Notes under the pieces: generated by a model
Told to the model about the DNA's origin: nothing
The model's input: only the letters and a program-made list of their open reading frames with translations
Database searches by the model: none
Shown here: piece by piece, positions 35,619 to 49,559 of the stretch
How the letters are laid out: every line of letters begins with the position of its first letter
How positions within the stretch are numbered: position 1 is the first letter of the stretch
Made by a program: the position numbers and the translations under genes
DNA from: Hydractinia symbiolongicarpus
Lineage: Eukaryota; Cnidaria; Hydrozoa; Anthoathecata; Hydractiniidae
Length of the DNA: 64,000 bases
Direction of reading: 5' to 3'
Assembly (NCBI RefSeq): GCF_029227915.1
Contig: NC_079887.1
Location: 27,961,650-28,025,649, forward strand

Positions 35619-38600
35619 TTTTTTCACCACTAAAACGCATAAGACTTGTAGTTTTTAAAAGTGTTTTCACTTTTGATGAGACGCTGAATAAAAGAAGTAT
35701 AATTGCCGGCAAACGAAAACCCGCGATTTCCCGTAAATCCCGGGCTTGGCCCGTATAGTCAAAAGTATACAAAGAAAGTACCCAGGGAGTAAACTCATTT
35801 CCCGAACGATTTTTTATATTATTTTTTTACCACTAAACGCATGAGACTTGTAGTTTTCAAAAATATTTTCATATTTGATGGGACGCTGAATAAAAGAAGT
35901 TTAATTGCCGGCAAACGAAAATCCGCGATTTTCCGTAAATCCCGGACTCGGCCCGTATAGTCAAAAGTATACAAAGAAAGTACCCAGGGAGTAAACTCAT
36001 TTCCCGAACGATTTTTGAAATTATTTTTTCACCACTAAAACGCAGGAGACTTGTAGTTATCAAAAATGTTTTCATTTTTGATGAGACGCTGAATAAAAGC
36101 AGTTTAATCGCCGGCAAACGAAAACCTGCGATTTCCCTAAATCCCGGACTCGGCCCGTATAGTCGAATGAATACAAAGAAAGTACCCAGGGAGTAAACTC
36201 ATTTCCAGAACGATTTTTTAAATTATTTTTTCACCACTAAAACGCATGAGACTTGTAGTTTTCAAAAATGTTTTCATTTTTGATGAGACGCTGAATAAAA
36301 GCAGTTTAATCGCCGGCAAACGAAAACCTGCGATTTCCCTAAATCCCGGACTCGGCCCGTATAGTCAAAAGTATACAAAGAAATTACCCAGGTAGTAAAC
36401 TCATTTCCAGAACGATTTTTTAAATTATTTTTTCACCACTAAAACGCATAAGACTTGTAGTTTTTAAAAGTGTTTTCACTTTTGATGAGACGCTGAATAA
36501 AAGAAGTTTAATCGCCGGCAAACGAAAACCCGCGATTTCCCGTAAATCCCGGGCTTGGCCCGTATAGTCAAAAGTATACAAAGAAAGTACCCAGGGAGTA
36601 AACTCATTTCCCGAACGATTTTTTATATTATTTTTTTACCACTAAACGCATAAGACTTGTAGTTTTCAAAAATATTTTCATATTTGATGGGACGCTGAAT
36701 AAAAGAAGTTTAATTGCCGGCAAACGAAAATCCGCCATTTCCCGTAAATCCCGGACTCGGCCCGTATAGTCAAAAGTATACAAAGAAAGTACCCAGGGAG
36801 TAAACTCATTTCCAGAACGATTTTTTAAATTATTTTTTCACCACTAAAACGCATAAGACTTGTAGTTTTTAAAAATGTTTTCATTTTTGATAAGACGCTG
36901 AATAAAAGAAGTTTAATCGCCGGCAAACGAAAACCCGCGATTTCCCGTAAATCCCGGCTTGGCCCGTATAGTCAAAAGTATACAAAGAAAGTACCCAGGG
37001 AGTAAACTCATTTCCCGAACGATTTTTTAAATTATTTTTTCACCACTAAAACGCATGAGACTTGTAGTTTTCAAAAATGTTTTCATTTTTGATGAGACGC
37101 TGAATAAAAGCAGTTTAATCGCCGGCAAACGAAAACCTGCGATTTCCCTAAATCCCGGACTCGGCCCGTATAGTCAAAAGTATACAAAGAAAGTACCCAG
37201 GTAGTAAACTCATTTCCAGAACGATTTTTTAAATTATTTTTTCACCACTAAAACGCATAAGACTTGTAGTTTTTAAAAATGTTTTCGTTTTTGATGAGAC
37301 GCTGAATAAAAGAAGTTTAATCGCCGGCAAACAAAAACCCGCGATTTCCCGTAAATCCCGGGCTTGGCCCGTATAGTCAAAAGTATACAAAGAAAGTACC
37401 CAGGGAGTAAACTCATTTCCCGAACGATTTTTTATACTATTTTTTTACCACTAAACGCATGAGACTTGTAGTTTTCAAAAATATTTTCATATTTGATGGG
37501 ACGCTAAATAAAAGAAGTTTAATTGCCGGCAAACGAAAATCCGCGATTTCCCGTAAATCCCGGACTCGGCCCGTATAGTCAAAAGTATACAAAGAAAGTA
37601 CCCAGGGAGTAAATTCATTTCCCGAACGATTTTTTAAATTATTTTTTCACACTAAAACGCATGAGACTTGTAGTTTTCAAAAATGTTTTCATTTTTGATG
37701 AGACGCTTAATAAAAGATGTTTAATCGCCGGCAAACGAAATCCCGCGTTTTCCCGTAAATCCGGGGCTTGGCCCGTATAGTCGAATGTATACAAAGAAAG
37801 TACCGAGGGAGTAAACTCATTTCCCGAACGATTTTTTAAATTTTTTTTTCACCACTAAAACGCATGAGACTTGTAGTTTTCAAAAGTGTTTTCATTTTTG
37901 ATGAGACGCTGAATAAAAGAAGTTTAATCGCAGGCAAACGAAAACCCGCGATTTCCCGTAAATCCCGGGCTTGGCCCGTATAGTCAAAAGTATACAAAGA
38001 AAGTACCCAGGGAGTAAACTCATTTCCCGAACGATTTTTTATATTATTTTTTTACCACTAAACGCATGAGACTTGTAGTTTTCAAAAATATTTTCATATT
38101 TGATGGGACGCTGAATAAAAGAAGTTTAATTGCCGGCAAACGAAAATCCGCGATTTCCCGTTAATCCCGGACTCGGCCCGTAAGTCAAAAGTATACAAAG
38201 AAAGTACCCAGGGAGTAAACTCATTTCCCGAACGATTTTTTAAATTTTTTTTTTTACCACTAAAACGCATGAGACTTGTAGTTTTAAAAAATGTTTTTAT
38301 TTTTGATGAGACGCTTAATGAAAGAGGTTTAATCGCCGGAAAACGAAAACCCGCGATTTCCCGTAAATCCCGGGCTTGGCCCGTATAGTCGAATGTATAC
38401 AAAGAAAGTATCCTGTGAGTAAACTCATTTCCAGAACGATTTTTTAAATTATTTTTTCACCACTAAAACGCATCAGACTTGTAGTTTTTAAAAATGTTTT
38501 CATTTTTGATGAGACGCTGAATAAAAGAAGTTTAATCGCCGGCAAACGAAAACCCGCGATTTCCCGTAAATTCCGGCTTGGCCCGTATAGTCAAAAGTAT

Positions 38601-38869
38601 ACAAAGAAAGTACCCAGGGAGTAAACTCATTTCCCGAACGATTTTTTAAATTATTTTTTCACCACTAAAACGTATGAGACTTGTAGTTGTCAAAAATGTT
38701 TTCATTTTTGATGAGACGCTGAATAAAAGCAGTTTAATCGCCGGCAAACGAAAACCTGCGATTTCCCTAAATTCCGGACTCGGCCCGTATAGTCAAAAGT
38801 ATACAAAGAAAGTACCCAGGGAGTAAACTCTTTTCCAGAACGATTTTTTAAATTATTTTTTCACCACTA
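35619..38869. repeat. Satellite after the island, mixed classes
   Basis: About 16 monomers. The first two to three continue the 6-monomer unit that the island interrupts. N/C/V-class strings like those of 1-11,600 follow, then a first G-class pair near 38,230-38,400. A monomer near 37,645 has TTTTTTCACACTAAAACG, lacking two bases of CACCAC. No clear longer period is seen. Confidence 0.75.
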
Positions 38870-41800
38870 AAACGCATAAGACTTGTAGTTTTTAAAAATG
38901 TTTTCATTTTTGATGAGACGCTGAATAAAAGAAGTTTAATCGCCGGCAAACGAAAACCCGCGATTTCCCGTAAATTTCGGCTTGGCCCGTATAGTCAAAA
39001 GTATACAAAGAAAGTACCCAGGGAGTAAACTCATTTCCCAAACGATTTTTTAAATTATTTTTTCACCACTAAAACGCATGAGACTTGTAGTTGTCAAAAA
39101 TGTTTTCATTTTTGATGAGACGCTGAATAAAAGCAGTTTTATCGCCGGCAAACGAAAACCTGCGATTTCCCTAAATCCCGGACTCGGCCCGTATAGTCAA
39201 AAGTATACAAAGAAAGTACCCAGGGAGTAAACTCATTTCCAGAACGATTTTTTAAATTATTTTTTCACCACTAAAACGCATAAGACTTGTAGTTTTTAAA
39301 AATGTTTTCACTTTTGATGAGACGCTGAATAAAAGCAGTTTAATCGCCGGCAAACGAAAACCCGCGATTTCCCGTAAATCCCGGTCTTGGCCCGTATAGT
39401 CAAAAGTATACAAAGAAAGTACCCAGGGAGTAAACTCATTTCCCGAACGATTTTTTATATTATTTTTTTACCACTAAACGCATGAGACTTGTAGTTTTCA
39501 AAAATATTTTCATATTTGATGGGACGCTGAATAAAAGAAAATTAATTGCCGGCAAACGAAAATCCGCGATTTCCCGTAAATCCCGGACTCGGCCCGTATA
39601 GTCAAAAGTATACAAAGAAAGTACCCAGGGAGTAAACTCATTTTCCGAACGATTTTTTAAATTATTTTTTCACCACTAAAACGCATGAGACTTGTAGTTT
39701 TCAAAAATGTTTTCATTTTTGATGAGACGCTTAATGAAAGAGGTTTAATCGCCGGCAAACGAAATCCCGCGTTTTCCCGTAAATCCGGGGCTTGGCCCGT
39801 ATAGTCGAATGTATACAAAGAAAGTACCCAGGGAGTAAACTCATTTCCCGAAGAATTTTTTAAATTTTTTTTTCACCACTAAAACGCATGAGACTTGTAG
39901 TTTTTAAAAATGTTTTTATTTTTGATGAGACGCTTAATGAAAGAGGTTTAATCGCCGGAAAACGAAATCCCGCGTTTTCCCGTAAATCCGGGGCTTGGCC
40001 CGTATATTCGAATGTATACAAAGAAAGTACCCAGGGAGTAAACTCATTTACCGAACTATTTTTTAAATTTTTTTTTCACCACCAAAACGCATGAGACTTG
40101 TAGTTTTTAAAAATGTTTTTATTTTTGATGAGACGCTTAATGAAAGAGGTTTAATCGCCGGAAAACGAAAATCCGCGATTTCCCGTAAATCCCGGGCTTG
40201 GCCCGTATAGTCAAATGTATACAAAGAAAGTATCCTGTGAGTAAACTCAATTCCGGAACGATTTTTTAAATTATTTTTTCACCACTAAAACGCATCAGAC
40301 TTGTAGTTTTTAAAAATGTTTTCATTTTTGATGAGACGCTGAATAAAAGAAGTTTAATCGCCGGCAAACGAAAACCCGCGATTTCCCGTAAATTCCGGCT
40401 TGGCCCGTATAGTCAAAAGTATACAAAGAAAGTACCCAGGGAGTAAACTCATTTCCCAAACGATTTTTTAAATTATTTTTTCACCACTAAAACGCATGAG
40501 ACTTGTAGTTGTCAAAAATGTTTTCATTTTTGATGAGACGCTGAATAAAAGCAGTTTTATCGCCGGCAAACGAAAACCTGCGATTTCCCTAAATCCCGGA
40601 CTCGGCCCGTATAGTCAAAAGTATACAAAGAAAGTACCCAGGGAGTAAACTCATTTCCAGAACGATTTTTTAAATTATTTTTTCACCACTAAAACGCATA
40701 AGACTTGTAGTTTTTAAAAATGTTTTCACTTTTGATGAGACGCTGAATAAAAGCAGTTTAATCGCCGGCAAACGAAAACCCGCGATTTCCCGTTAATCCC
40801 GGGCTTGGCCCGTATAGTCAAAAGTATACAAAGAAAGTACCCAGGGAGTAAACTCATTTCCCGAACGATTTTTTATATTATTTTTTTACCACTAAACGCA
40901 TGAGACTTGTAGTTTTCAAAAATATTTTCATATTTGATGGGACGCTGAATAAAAGAAAATTAATTGCCGGCAAACGAAAATCCGCGATTTCCCGTAAATC
41001 CCGGACTCGGCCCGTATAGTCAAAAGTATACAAAGAAAGTACCCAGGGAGTAAACTCATTTCCCGAACGATTTTTTAAATTATTTTTTCACCACTAAAAC
41101 GCATGAGACTTGTAGTTTTCAAAAATGTTTTCATTTTTGATGAGACGCTTAATGAAAGAGGTTTAATCGCCGGCAAACGAAATCCCGCGTTTTCCCGTAA
41201 ATCCGGGGCTTGGCCCGTATAGTCGAATGTATACAAAGAAAGTACCCAGGGAGTAAACTCATTTCCCGAAGAATTTTTTAAATTTTTTTTTCACCACTAA
41301 AACGCATGAGATTTGTAGTTTTTAAAAATGTTTTTATTTTTGATGAGACGCTTAATGAAAGAGGTTTAATCGCCGGAAAACGAAATCCCGCGTTTTCCCG
41401 TAAATCCGGGGCTTGGCCCGTATATTCGAATGTATACAAAGAAAGTACCCAGGGAGTAAACTCATTTCCCGAACTATTTTTTAAATTTTTTTTTCACCAC
41501 CAAAACGCATGAGACTTGTAGTTTTTAAAAATGTTTTTATTTTTGATGAGACGCTTAATGAAAGAGGTTTAATCGCCGGAAAACGAAAATCCGCGATTTC
41601 CCGTAAATCCCGGGCTTGGCCCGTATAGTCAAATGTATACAAAGAAAGTATCCTGTGAGTAAACTCAATTCCAGAACGATTTTTTAAATTATTTTTTCAC
41701 CACTAAAACGCATCAGACTTGTAGTTTTTAAAAATGTTTTCATTTTTGATGAGACGCTGAATAAAAGAAGTTTAATCGCCGGCAAACGAAAACCCGCGAT

Positions 41801-41870
41801 TTCCCGTAAATTCCGGCTTGACCCGTATAGTCAAAAGTATACAAAGAAAGTACCCAGGGAGTAAACTCAT
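38870..41870. repeat. 7-monomer higher-order repeat, 1,418 bp, two copies
   Basis: Shared marks include the unusual GAATAAAAGAAAATTAATTGC (near 39,529 and 40,947), CGAAGAATTTTTTAAATT (near 39,850 and 41,268), and CACCACCAAAACGC (near 40,078 and 41,496), all 1,418 bp apart. Three G-class monomers in a row lie at the end of each unit. Copies differ at few bases, for example GAGACTTG against GAGATTTG near 39,890/41,308. Confidence 0.88.
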
Positions 41871-42675
41871 TTCCCGAACGATTTTTTTAATTATTTTTTC
41901 ACCACTAAAACGCATGATACTTGTAGTTGTCAAAAATGTTTTCATTTTTGATGAGACGCTGAATAAAAGCAGTTTAATCGCCGGCAAACGAAAACCTGCG
42001 ATTTCCCTAAATCCCGGACTCGGCCCGTATAGTCAAAAGTATACAAAGAAAGTACCCAGGGAGTAAACTCATTTCCAGAACGATTTTTTAAATTATACTT
42101 TCACCACTAAAACGCATGAGACTTGTAGTTTTTAAAAATGTTTTCATTTTTGATGAGACGCTGAATAAAAGAAGTTTAATCGCCGGCAAACGAAAACCCG
42201 CGATTTCCCATAAATCCCAGCTTGGCCCGTATAGTCAAAAGTATACAAAGAAAGTACCCAGGGAGTAAACTCATTTCCCGAACGATTTTTTAAATTATTT
42301 TTTCACCACTAAAACGCATGAGACTTGTAGTTTTCAAAAAAGTTTTCATTTTTGATGAGACGCTGAATAAAAGCAGTTTAATCGCCGGCAAACGAAATCC
42401 CGCGTTTTCCCGTAAATCCGGGGCTTGGCCCGTATAGTCGAATGTATACAAAGAAAGTACCCAGGGAGTAAAGTCATTTCCCGAACTATTTTTTAAACTT
42501 TTTTTTCACCACTAAAACGCATGAGACTTGTAGTTTTTAAAAATGTTTTTATTTTTGATGAGACGCTTAATGAAAGAGGTTTATTCGCCGGAAAACGAAA
42601 ACCCGCGATTTCCCGTAAATCCCGGCTTGGCCCGTATAGTCGAATGTATACAAAGAAAGTATCCTGTGAGTAAAC

Positions 42676-44318
42676 TCATTTCCAGAACGATTTTTTAAAT
42701 TATTTTTTCACCACTAAAACGCATCAGACTTGTAGTTTTTAAAAATGTTTTCATTTTTGATAAGACGCTGAATAAAAGAAGTTTATTCGCCGGCAAACGA
42801 AAACCCGCGATTTCCCGTAAATTCCGGCTTGGCCGGTATAGTCAAAAGTATACAAAGAAAGTACCCAGGGAGTAAACTCATTTCCCGAACGATTTTTTAT
42901 ATTATTTTTTCACCACTAAAACGCATGATACTTGTAGTTGTCAAAAATGTTTTCATTTTTGATGAGACGCTGAATAAAAGCAGTTTAATCGCCGGCAAAC
43001 GAAAACTTGCGATTTCCCTAAATCCCGGACTCGGCCCGTATAGTCAAAAGTATACAAAGAAAGTACCCAGGCAGTAAACTCATTTCCAGAACGATTTTTT
43101 AAATTATTTTTTCACCACTAAAACGCATCAGACTTGTAGTTTTTAAAAATGTTTTCATTTTTGATAAGACGCTGAATAAAAGAAGTTTAATCGCCGGCAA
43201 ACGAAAACCCGCGATTTCCCGTAAATTCCGGCTTGGCCGGTATAGTCAAAAGTATACAAAGAAAGTACCCAGGGAGTAAACTCATTTCCCGAACGATTTT
43301 TTATATTATTTTTTCACCACTAAAACGCATGATACTTGTAGTTGTCAAAAATGTTTTCATTTTTGATGAGACGCTGAATAAAAGCAGTTTAATCGCCGGC
43401 AAACGAAAACTTGCGATTTCCCTAAATCCCGGACTCGGCCCGTATAGTCAAAAGTATACAAAGAAAGTACCCAGGCAGTAAACTCATTTCCAGAACGATT
43501 TTTTAAATTATTTTATCACCACTAAAACGCATCAGACTTGTAGTTTTTAAAAATGTTTTCATTTTTGATAAGACGCTGAATAAAAGAAGTTTATTCGCCG
43601 GCAAACGAAAACCCGCGATTTCCCGTAAATTCCGGCTTGGCCGGTATAGTCAAAAGTATACAAAGAAAGTACCCAGGGAGTAAACTCATTTCCCGAACGA
43701 TTTTTTATATTATTTTTTCACCACTAAAACGCATGATACTTGTAGTTGTCAAAAATGTTTTCATTTTTGATGAGACGCTGAATAAAAGCAGTTTAATCGC
43801 CGGCAAACGAAAACTTGCGATTTCCCTAAATCCCGGACTCGGCCCGTATAGTCAAAAGTATACAAAGAAAGTACCCAGGCAGTAAACTCATTTCCAGAAC
43901 GATTTTTTAAATTATTTTTTCACCACTAAAACGCATCAGACTTGTAGTTTTTAAAAATGTTTTCATTTTTCATAAGACGCTGAATAAAAGAAGTTTAATC
44001 GCCGGCAAACGAAAACCCGCGATTTCCCGTAAATTCCGGCTTGGCCGGTATAGTCAAAAGTATACAAAGAAAGTACCCAGGGAGTAAACTCATTTCCCGA
44101 ACGATTTTTTATATTATTTTTTCACCACTAAAACGCATGATACTTGTAGTTGTCAAAAATGTTTTCATTTTTGATGAGACGCTGAATAAAAGCAGTTTAA
44201 TTGCCGGCAAACGAAAACTTGCGATTTCCCTAAATCCCGGACTCGGCCCGTATAGTCAAAAGTATACAAAGAAAGTACCCAGGCAGTAAACTCATTTCCA
44301 GAACGATTTTTTAAATTA
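42676..44318. repeat. Two-monomer unit, 404 bp, four tandem copies
   Basis: The pair is one monomer with CATCAGACTTG and TTGATAAGACG, then a chimeric one with TATATTATTTTTTCACC, CATGATACTTGTAGTTGTC and AAAACTTGCG. Copies start 404 bp apart (GGCCGGTATAG near 42,830, 43,234, 43,638 and 44,042) and are almost identical. This is the cleanest recent amplification in the window. Confidence 0.94.
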
Positions 44319-45049
44319 TATTTTCACCACTAAAACGCATGAGACTTGCAGTTTTTAAAAATGTTTTCATTTTTGATGAGACGCTGAATAAAAGAAGTTT
44401 AATCGCCGGCAAACGAAAACCCGCGATTTCCCATAAATCCCGGCTTGGCCCGTATAGTCAAAAGTATACAAAGAAAGTACCCAGGGAGTAAACTCATTTC
44501 CCGAACGATTTTTTAAATTATTTTTTCACCACTAAAACGCATGAGACTTGTAGTTTTCAAAAAAGTTTTCATTTTTGATGAGACGCTGAATAAAAGCAGT
44601 TTAATCGCCGGCAAACGAAAACCTGCGATTTCCCTAAATCCCGGACTCGGCCCGTATAGTCAAAAGTATACAAAGAAAGTACCCAGGGAGTAAACTCATT
44701 TCCCGAACGATTTTTTAAATTATTTTTTCACCACTAAAACGCATGAGACTTGTAGTTTTCAAAAATGTTTTCATTTTTGATGAGACGCTGAATAAAAGAA
44801 GTTTAATCGCCGGCAAACGAAAACCCGCGATTTCCCGTAAATCCCGGACTCGGCCCGTATAGTCAAAAGTATACAAAGAAAGTACCCAGGGAGTAAACTC
44901 ATTTCCCGAACGATTTTTTAAATTATTTTTTCACCACTAAAACGCATAAGACTTGTAGTTTTTAAAAATGTTTTCATTTTTGATGAGACGCTGAATAAAA
45001 GATGTTTAATCGCCGGCAAACGAAAACCCGCGATTTCCCGTAAATCCCG

Positions 45050-47130
45050 GCTTGGCCCGTATAGTCAAAAGTATACAAAGAAAGTACCCGGGGAGTAAAC
45101 TCATTTCCCGAACGATTTTTTAAATTATTTTTTCCCCACTGAAACGCATGAGACTTGTAGTTTTCAAAAATGTTTTCATTTTTGATGAGACGCTGAATAA
45201 AAGAAGTTTAATCGGCGGCAAACGAAAACCAGCGACTTCCCGTAAATCCCGGGCTTGGCCCGTATAGTCAAAAGTATACAAAGAAAGTACCCAGGGAGTA
45301 AAATCATTTCCCGAACGATTTTTTAAATTACTCTTTCACCACTAAAACGCATGAGACTTGTAGTTTTTAAAAATGTTTTCATTTCTGATGAGACGCTGAA
45401 TAAAAGAAGTTTAATCGCCGGCAAACGAAAACCTGCGATTTCCCGCAAATCCTGGACTCGGCCCGTAGAGTCAAAAGTATACAAAGAAAGTACCCAGGGA
45501 GTAAACTCATTTCCCAAACGATTTTTTAAATTATTATTTCACCACTAAAACGCATGAGACTTGTAGTTTTCAAGAATGTTTTCATTTTTGATGAGACGCT
45601 GAATAAAAGCAGTTTAATCGCCGGCAAACAAAAACCCGCGATTTCCCGTAAATCCCGGGCTTGGCACGTATAGTCGAATGTATACAAAGAAAGTACCCTG
45701 AGAGTAAACTCATTTCCAGAACAATTTTTTAAATTATTTTTTCACCACTAAAACGCATAAGACTTGTAGTTTTTAAAAATGTTTTCATTTTTGATGAGAC
45801 GCTGAATAAAAGAAGTTTAATCGCCGGCAAACGAAAACCTGCGATTTCCCTAAATCCCGGACTCGGCCCGTATAGTCAAAAGTATACAAAGAATGTACTC
45901 AGGGAGTAAACTCATTTCCCGAAAGATTTTTTAAATTATTTTTTCACCACTAAAACCCATGAGAATTTTATTTTTCAAAAATGTTTTCATTTTTGATGAG
46001 ACGCTGAATAAAAGAAGTTTAATCGCCGGCAAACGAAAACCTGCGATTTCCCGTAAATCCTGGACTCGGCCCGTATAGTCAAAGGTATACAAAGAAAGTA
46101 CCCAGGGAGTAAACTCATTTCCCGACCGATTTTTTAAATTATTTTTTCACCACTAAAACGCATGAGACTTGTAGTTTTCAAAAATGTTTTCATTTTTGAT
46201 GAGACGCTGAATAAAAGACGTTTAATCGGCGGCAAACGAAAACCAGCGACTTCCCGTAAATCCCGGGCTTGGCCCGTATAGTCAAAAGTATACAAAGAAA
46301 GTACCCAGGGAGTAAACTCATTTCCCGAACGATTTTTTAAATTACTCTTTCACCACTAAAACGCATGAGACTTGTAGTTTTTAAAAATGTTTTCATTTCT
46401 GATGAGACGCTGAATAAAAGAAGTTTAATCGCCGGCAAACGAAAACCTGCGATTTCCCGCAAATCCTGGACTCGGCCCGTAGAGTCAAAAGTATACAAAG
46501 AAAGTACCCAGGGAGTAAACTCATTTCCCAAACGATTTTTTAAATTATTATTTCACCACTAAAACGCATGAGACTTGTAGTTTTCAAGAATGTTTTCATT
46601 TTTGATGAGACGCTGAATAAAAGCAGTTTAATCGCCGGCAAACAAAAACCCGCGATTTCCCGTAAATCCCGGGCTTGGCACGTATAGTCGAATGTATACA
46701 AAGAAAGTACCCTGAGAGTAAACTCATTTCCAGAACAATTTTTTAAATTATTTTTTCACCACTAAAACGCATAAGACTTGTAGTTTTTAAAAATGTTTTC
46801 ATTTTTGATGAGACGCTGAATAAAAGAAGTTTAATCGCCGGCAAACGAAAACCTGCGATTTCCCTAAATCCCGGACTCGGCCCGTATAGTCAAAAGTATA
46901 CAAAGAATGTACCCAGGGAGTAAACTCATTTCCCGAACGATTTTTTAAATTATTTTTTCACCACTAAAACGCATGAGAATTTTATTTTTCAAAAATGTTT
47001 TCATTTTTGATGAGACGCTGAATAAAAGAAGTTTAATCGCCGGCAAACGAAAACCTGCGATTTCCCGTAAATCCTGGACTCGGCCCGTATAGTCAAAAGT
47101 ATACAAAGAAAGTACCCAGGGAGTAAACTC
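45050..47130. repeat. 5-monomer higher-order repeat, 1,014 bp, two copies
   Basis: AATCGGCGGCAAACG lies near 45,210 and 46,224, CCCGTAGAGTC near 45,462 and 46,476, and GAGAATTTTATTTTTC near 45,961 and 46,975. Both copies also share TTACTCTTTCACC. Homology ends near 47,130, where ATTATTTTACC replaces ATTTTTTCACC. Confidence 0.88.
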
Positions 47131-49559
47131 ATTTCCCAAACGATTTTTTAAATTATTATTTTACCACTAAAACGCATGAGACTTGTAGTTTTTATAAATG
47201 TTTTTATTTTTGATGAGACGCTGAATAAAAGAAGTTTAATCGCCGGCAAACGAAAACCTGCGATTTCCCGTAAATCCTGGACTCGGCCCGTATAGTCAAA
47301 AGTATACAAAGAAAGTACCCAGGGAGTAAACTCATTTCCCGAACGATTTTTTAAATTATTTTTTCACCACTAAAATGCATGAGAATTTTATTTGTCAAAA
47401 ATGTTTTCATTTTTGATGAAACGCTGAATAAAAGAAGTTTAATCGCCGGCAAACGAAAACCTGCAATTTCCCGTAAATCCTGGACTCGGCCCGTATAGTC
47501 AAAAGTATACAAAGAAAGTACCCAGGGAGTAAACTCATTTTCCAAACGATTTTTTAAATTATTATTTTACCACAGAAACGCATGAGACTTGTAGTTTTTA
47601 AAAATGTTTTTATTTTTGATGAGACGCTGAACAAAAGAAGTTTAATCGCCGGCAAACGAAAACCTGCGATTTCCCGTAAATCCTGGACTCGGCCCGTATA
47701 GTCAAAAATAAACAAAGAAAGTACCCAGGGAGTAAACTCATTTCCAGAACGATTTTTTAAATTATTTTTTCACCACTAAAACGCATAAGACCTGTAGTTT
47801 TTAAAAATGTTTTTATTTTTGATGAGACGCTGAATAAAAGAAGTTTAATCGCCGGCAAACGAAAACCCGCGATTTCCCTTAAATCCCGGGCTTGGCCCGT
47901 ATAGTCAAAAGTATACAAAGAAAGTACCCAGGGAGTAAACTCATTTCCCGAACGATTTTTTATATTAATTTTTTACCACTAAACGCATGAGACTTGTAGT
48001 TTTCAAAAATATTTTCATATTTGATGGGACGCTGTATAAAAGAAGTTTAATAGCCGGCAAACGAAAATCCGCGATTTCCCGTAAATCCCGGACTCGGCCC
48101 GTATAGTCAAAAGTATACAAAGAAAGTACCCAGGGAGTAAACGCATTTCCCGAACGATTTTTTATATTATTTTTTTACCACTAAACGCATGAGACTTGTA
48201 GTTTTCAAAAATATTTTCATATTTGATGGGACGCTGTATAAAAGAAGTTTAATCGCCGGCAAACGAAAATCCGCGATTTCCCGTAAATCCCGGACTCGGC
48301 CCGTATAGTCAAAAGTATACAAAGAAAGTACCCAGGGAGTAAACTCATTTCTCAAACGATTTTTTAAATTATTTTTTCACCACTAAAACGCATGAGAATT
48401 TTATTTTTCAAAAATGTTTTCATTTTTGATGAAACGCTGAATAAAAGAAGTTTAATCGCCGGCAAACGAAAACCTGCAATTTCCCGTAAATCCTGGACTC
48501 GGCCCGTATAGTCAAAAGTATACAAAGAAAGTACCCAGGGAGTAAACTCATTTCCCAAACGATTTTTTAAATTATTATTTTACCACAGAAACGCATGAGA
48601 CTTGTAATTTTTAAAAATGTTTTCATTTTTGATGAGACGCTGAATAAAAGAAGTTTAATCGCCGGCAAACGAAAACCTGCGATTTCCCGTAAATCCTGGA
48701 CTCGGCCCGTATAGTCAAAAGTATACAAAGAAAGTACCCAGGGAGTAAACTCATTTCCAGAACGATTTTTTAAATTATTTTTTCACCACTAAAACGCATA
48801 AGACTTGTAGTTTTTAAAAATGTTTTTATTTTTGATGAGACGCTGAATAAAAGAAGTTTAATCGCCGGCAAACGAAAACCCGCGATTTCCCTTAAATCCC
48901 GGGCTTGGCCCGTATAGTCAAAAGTATACAAAGAAAGTACCCAGGGAGTAAACTCATTTCCCGAACGATTTTTTATATTATTTTTTTACCACTAAACGCA
49001 TGAGACTTGTAGTTTTCAAAAATATTTTCATATTTGATGGGACGCTGTATAAAAGAAGTTTAATCGCCGGCAAACGAAAATCCGCGATTTCCCGTAAATC
49101 CCGGACTCGGCCCGTATAGTCAAAAGTATACAAAGAAAGTACCCAGGGAGTAAACGCATTTCCCGAACGATTTTGTAAATTATTTTTTCACCACTAAAGC
49201 CCATGAGACTTGTAGTTTTCAAAAATGTTTTCATTTTTGATGAGACGCTTAATGAAAGAGGTTTAATCGCCGGCAAACGAAATCCCGCGTTTTCCCGTAA
49301 ATCCGGGGCTTGGCCCGTATAGTCAAATGTATACAAAGAAAGTACCCAGGGAGTAAACTCATTTCCCGAACGATTTTTTAAATTTTTTTTTCACCACTAA
49401 TACGCATGAGACTTGTAGTTTTCAAAAATGTTTTCATTTTTGATGAGACGCTTAATGAAAGAGGTTTAATCGCCGGAAAACGAAAACCCGCGATTTCCCG
49501 TAAATCCTGGGCTTGGCCCGTATAGTCGAATGTATACAAAGAAAGTATCCTGTGAGTAA
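47131..49559. repeat. Satellite with a 1,013-bp repeat and long-range matches to 16.6-17.4 kb
   Basis: Monomers with GAGAATTTTATTTTTC or its GTC variant lie near 47,380 and 48,395, about 1,013 bp apart, each followed by one with TATTATTTTACCACAGAAACG. The string from about 48,364 to 49,100 also resembles that at about 16,633-17,370 in the left block. Two V-class monomers stand side by side near 47,965 and 48,170. Confidence 0.75.

Noticed and set aside
39888-46562. Plus-strand frames starting MRLVVFKNVFIFDETLN, some overlapping minus-strand frames
   Set aside because: They start at the ATG in CGCATGAG of the monomer and again reflect the repeat. Overlap with an antisense frame is a by-product of both strands being short of stops, not paired genes.
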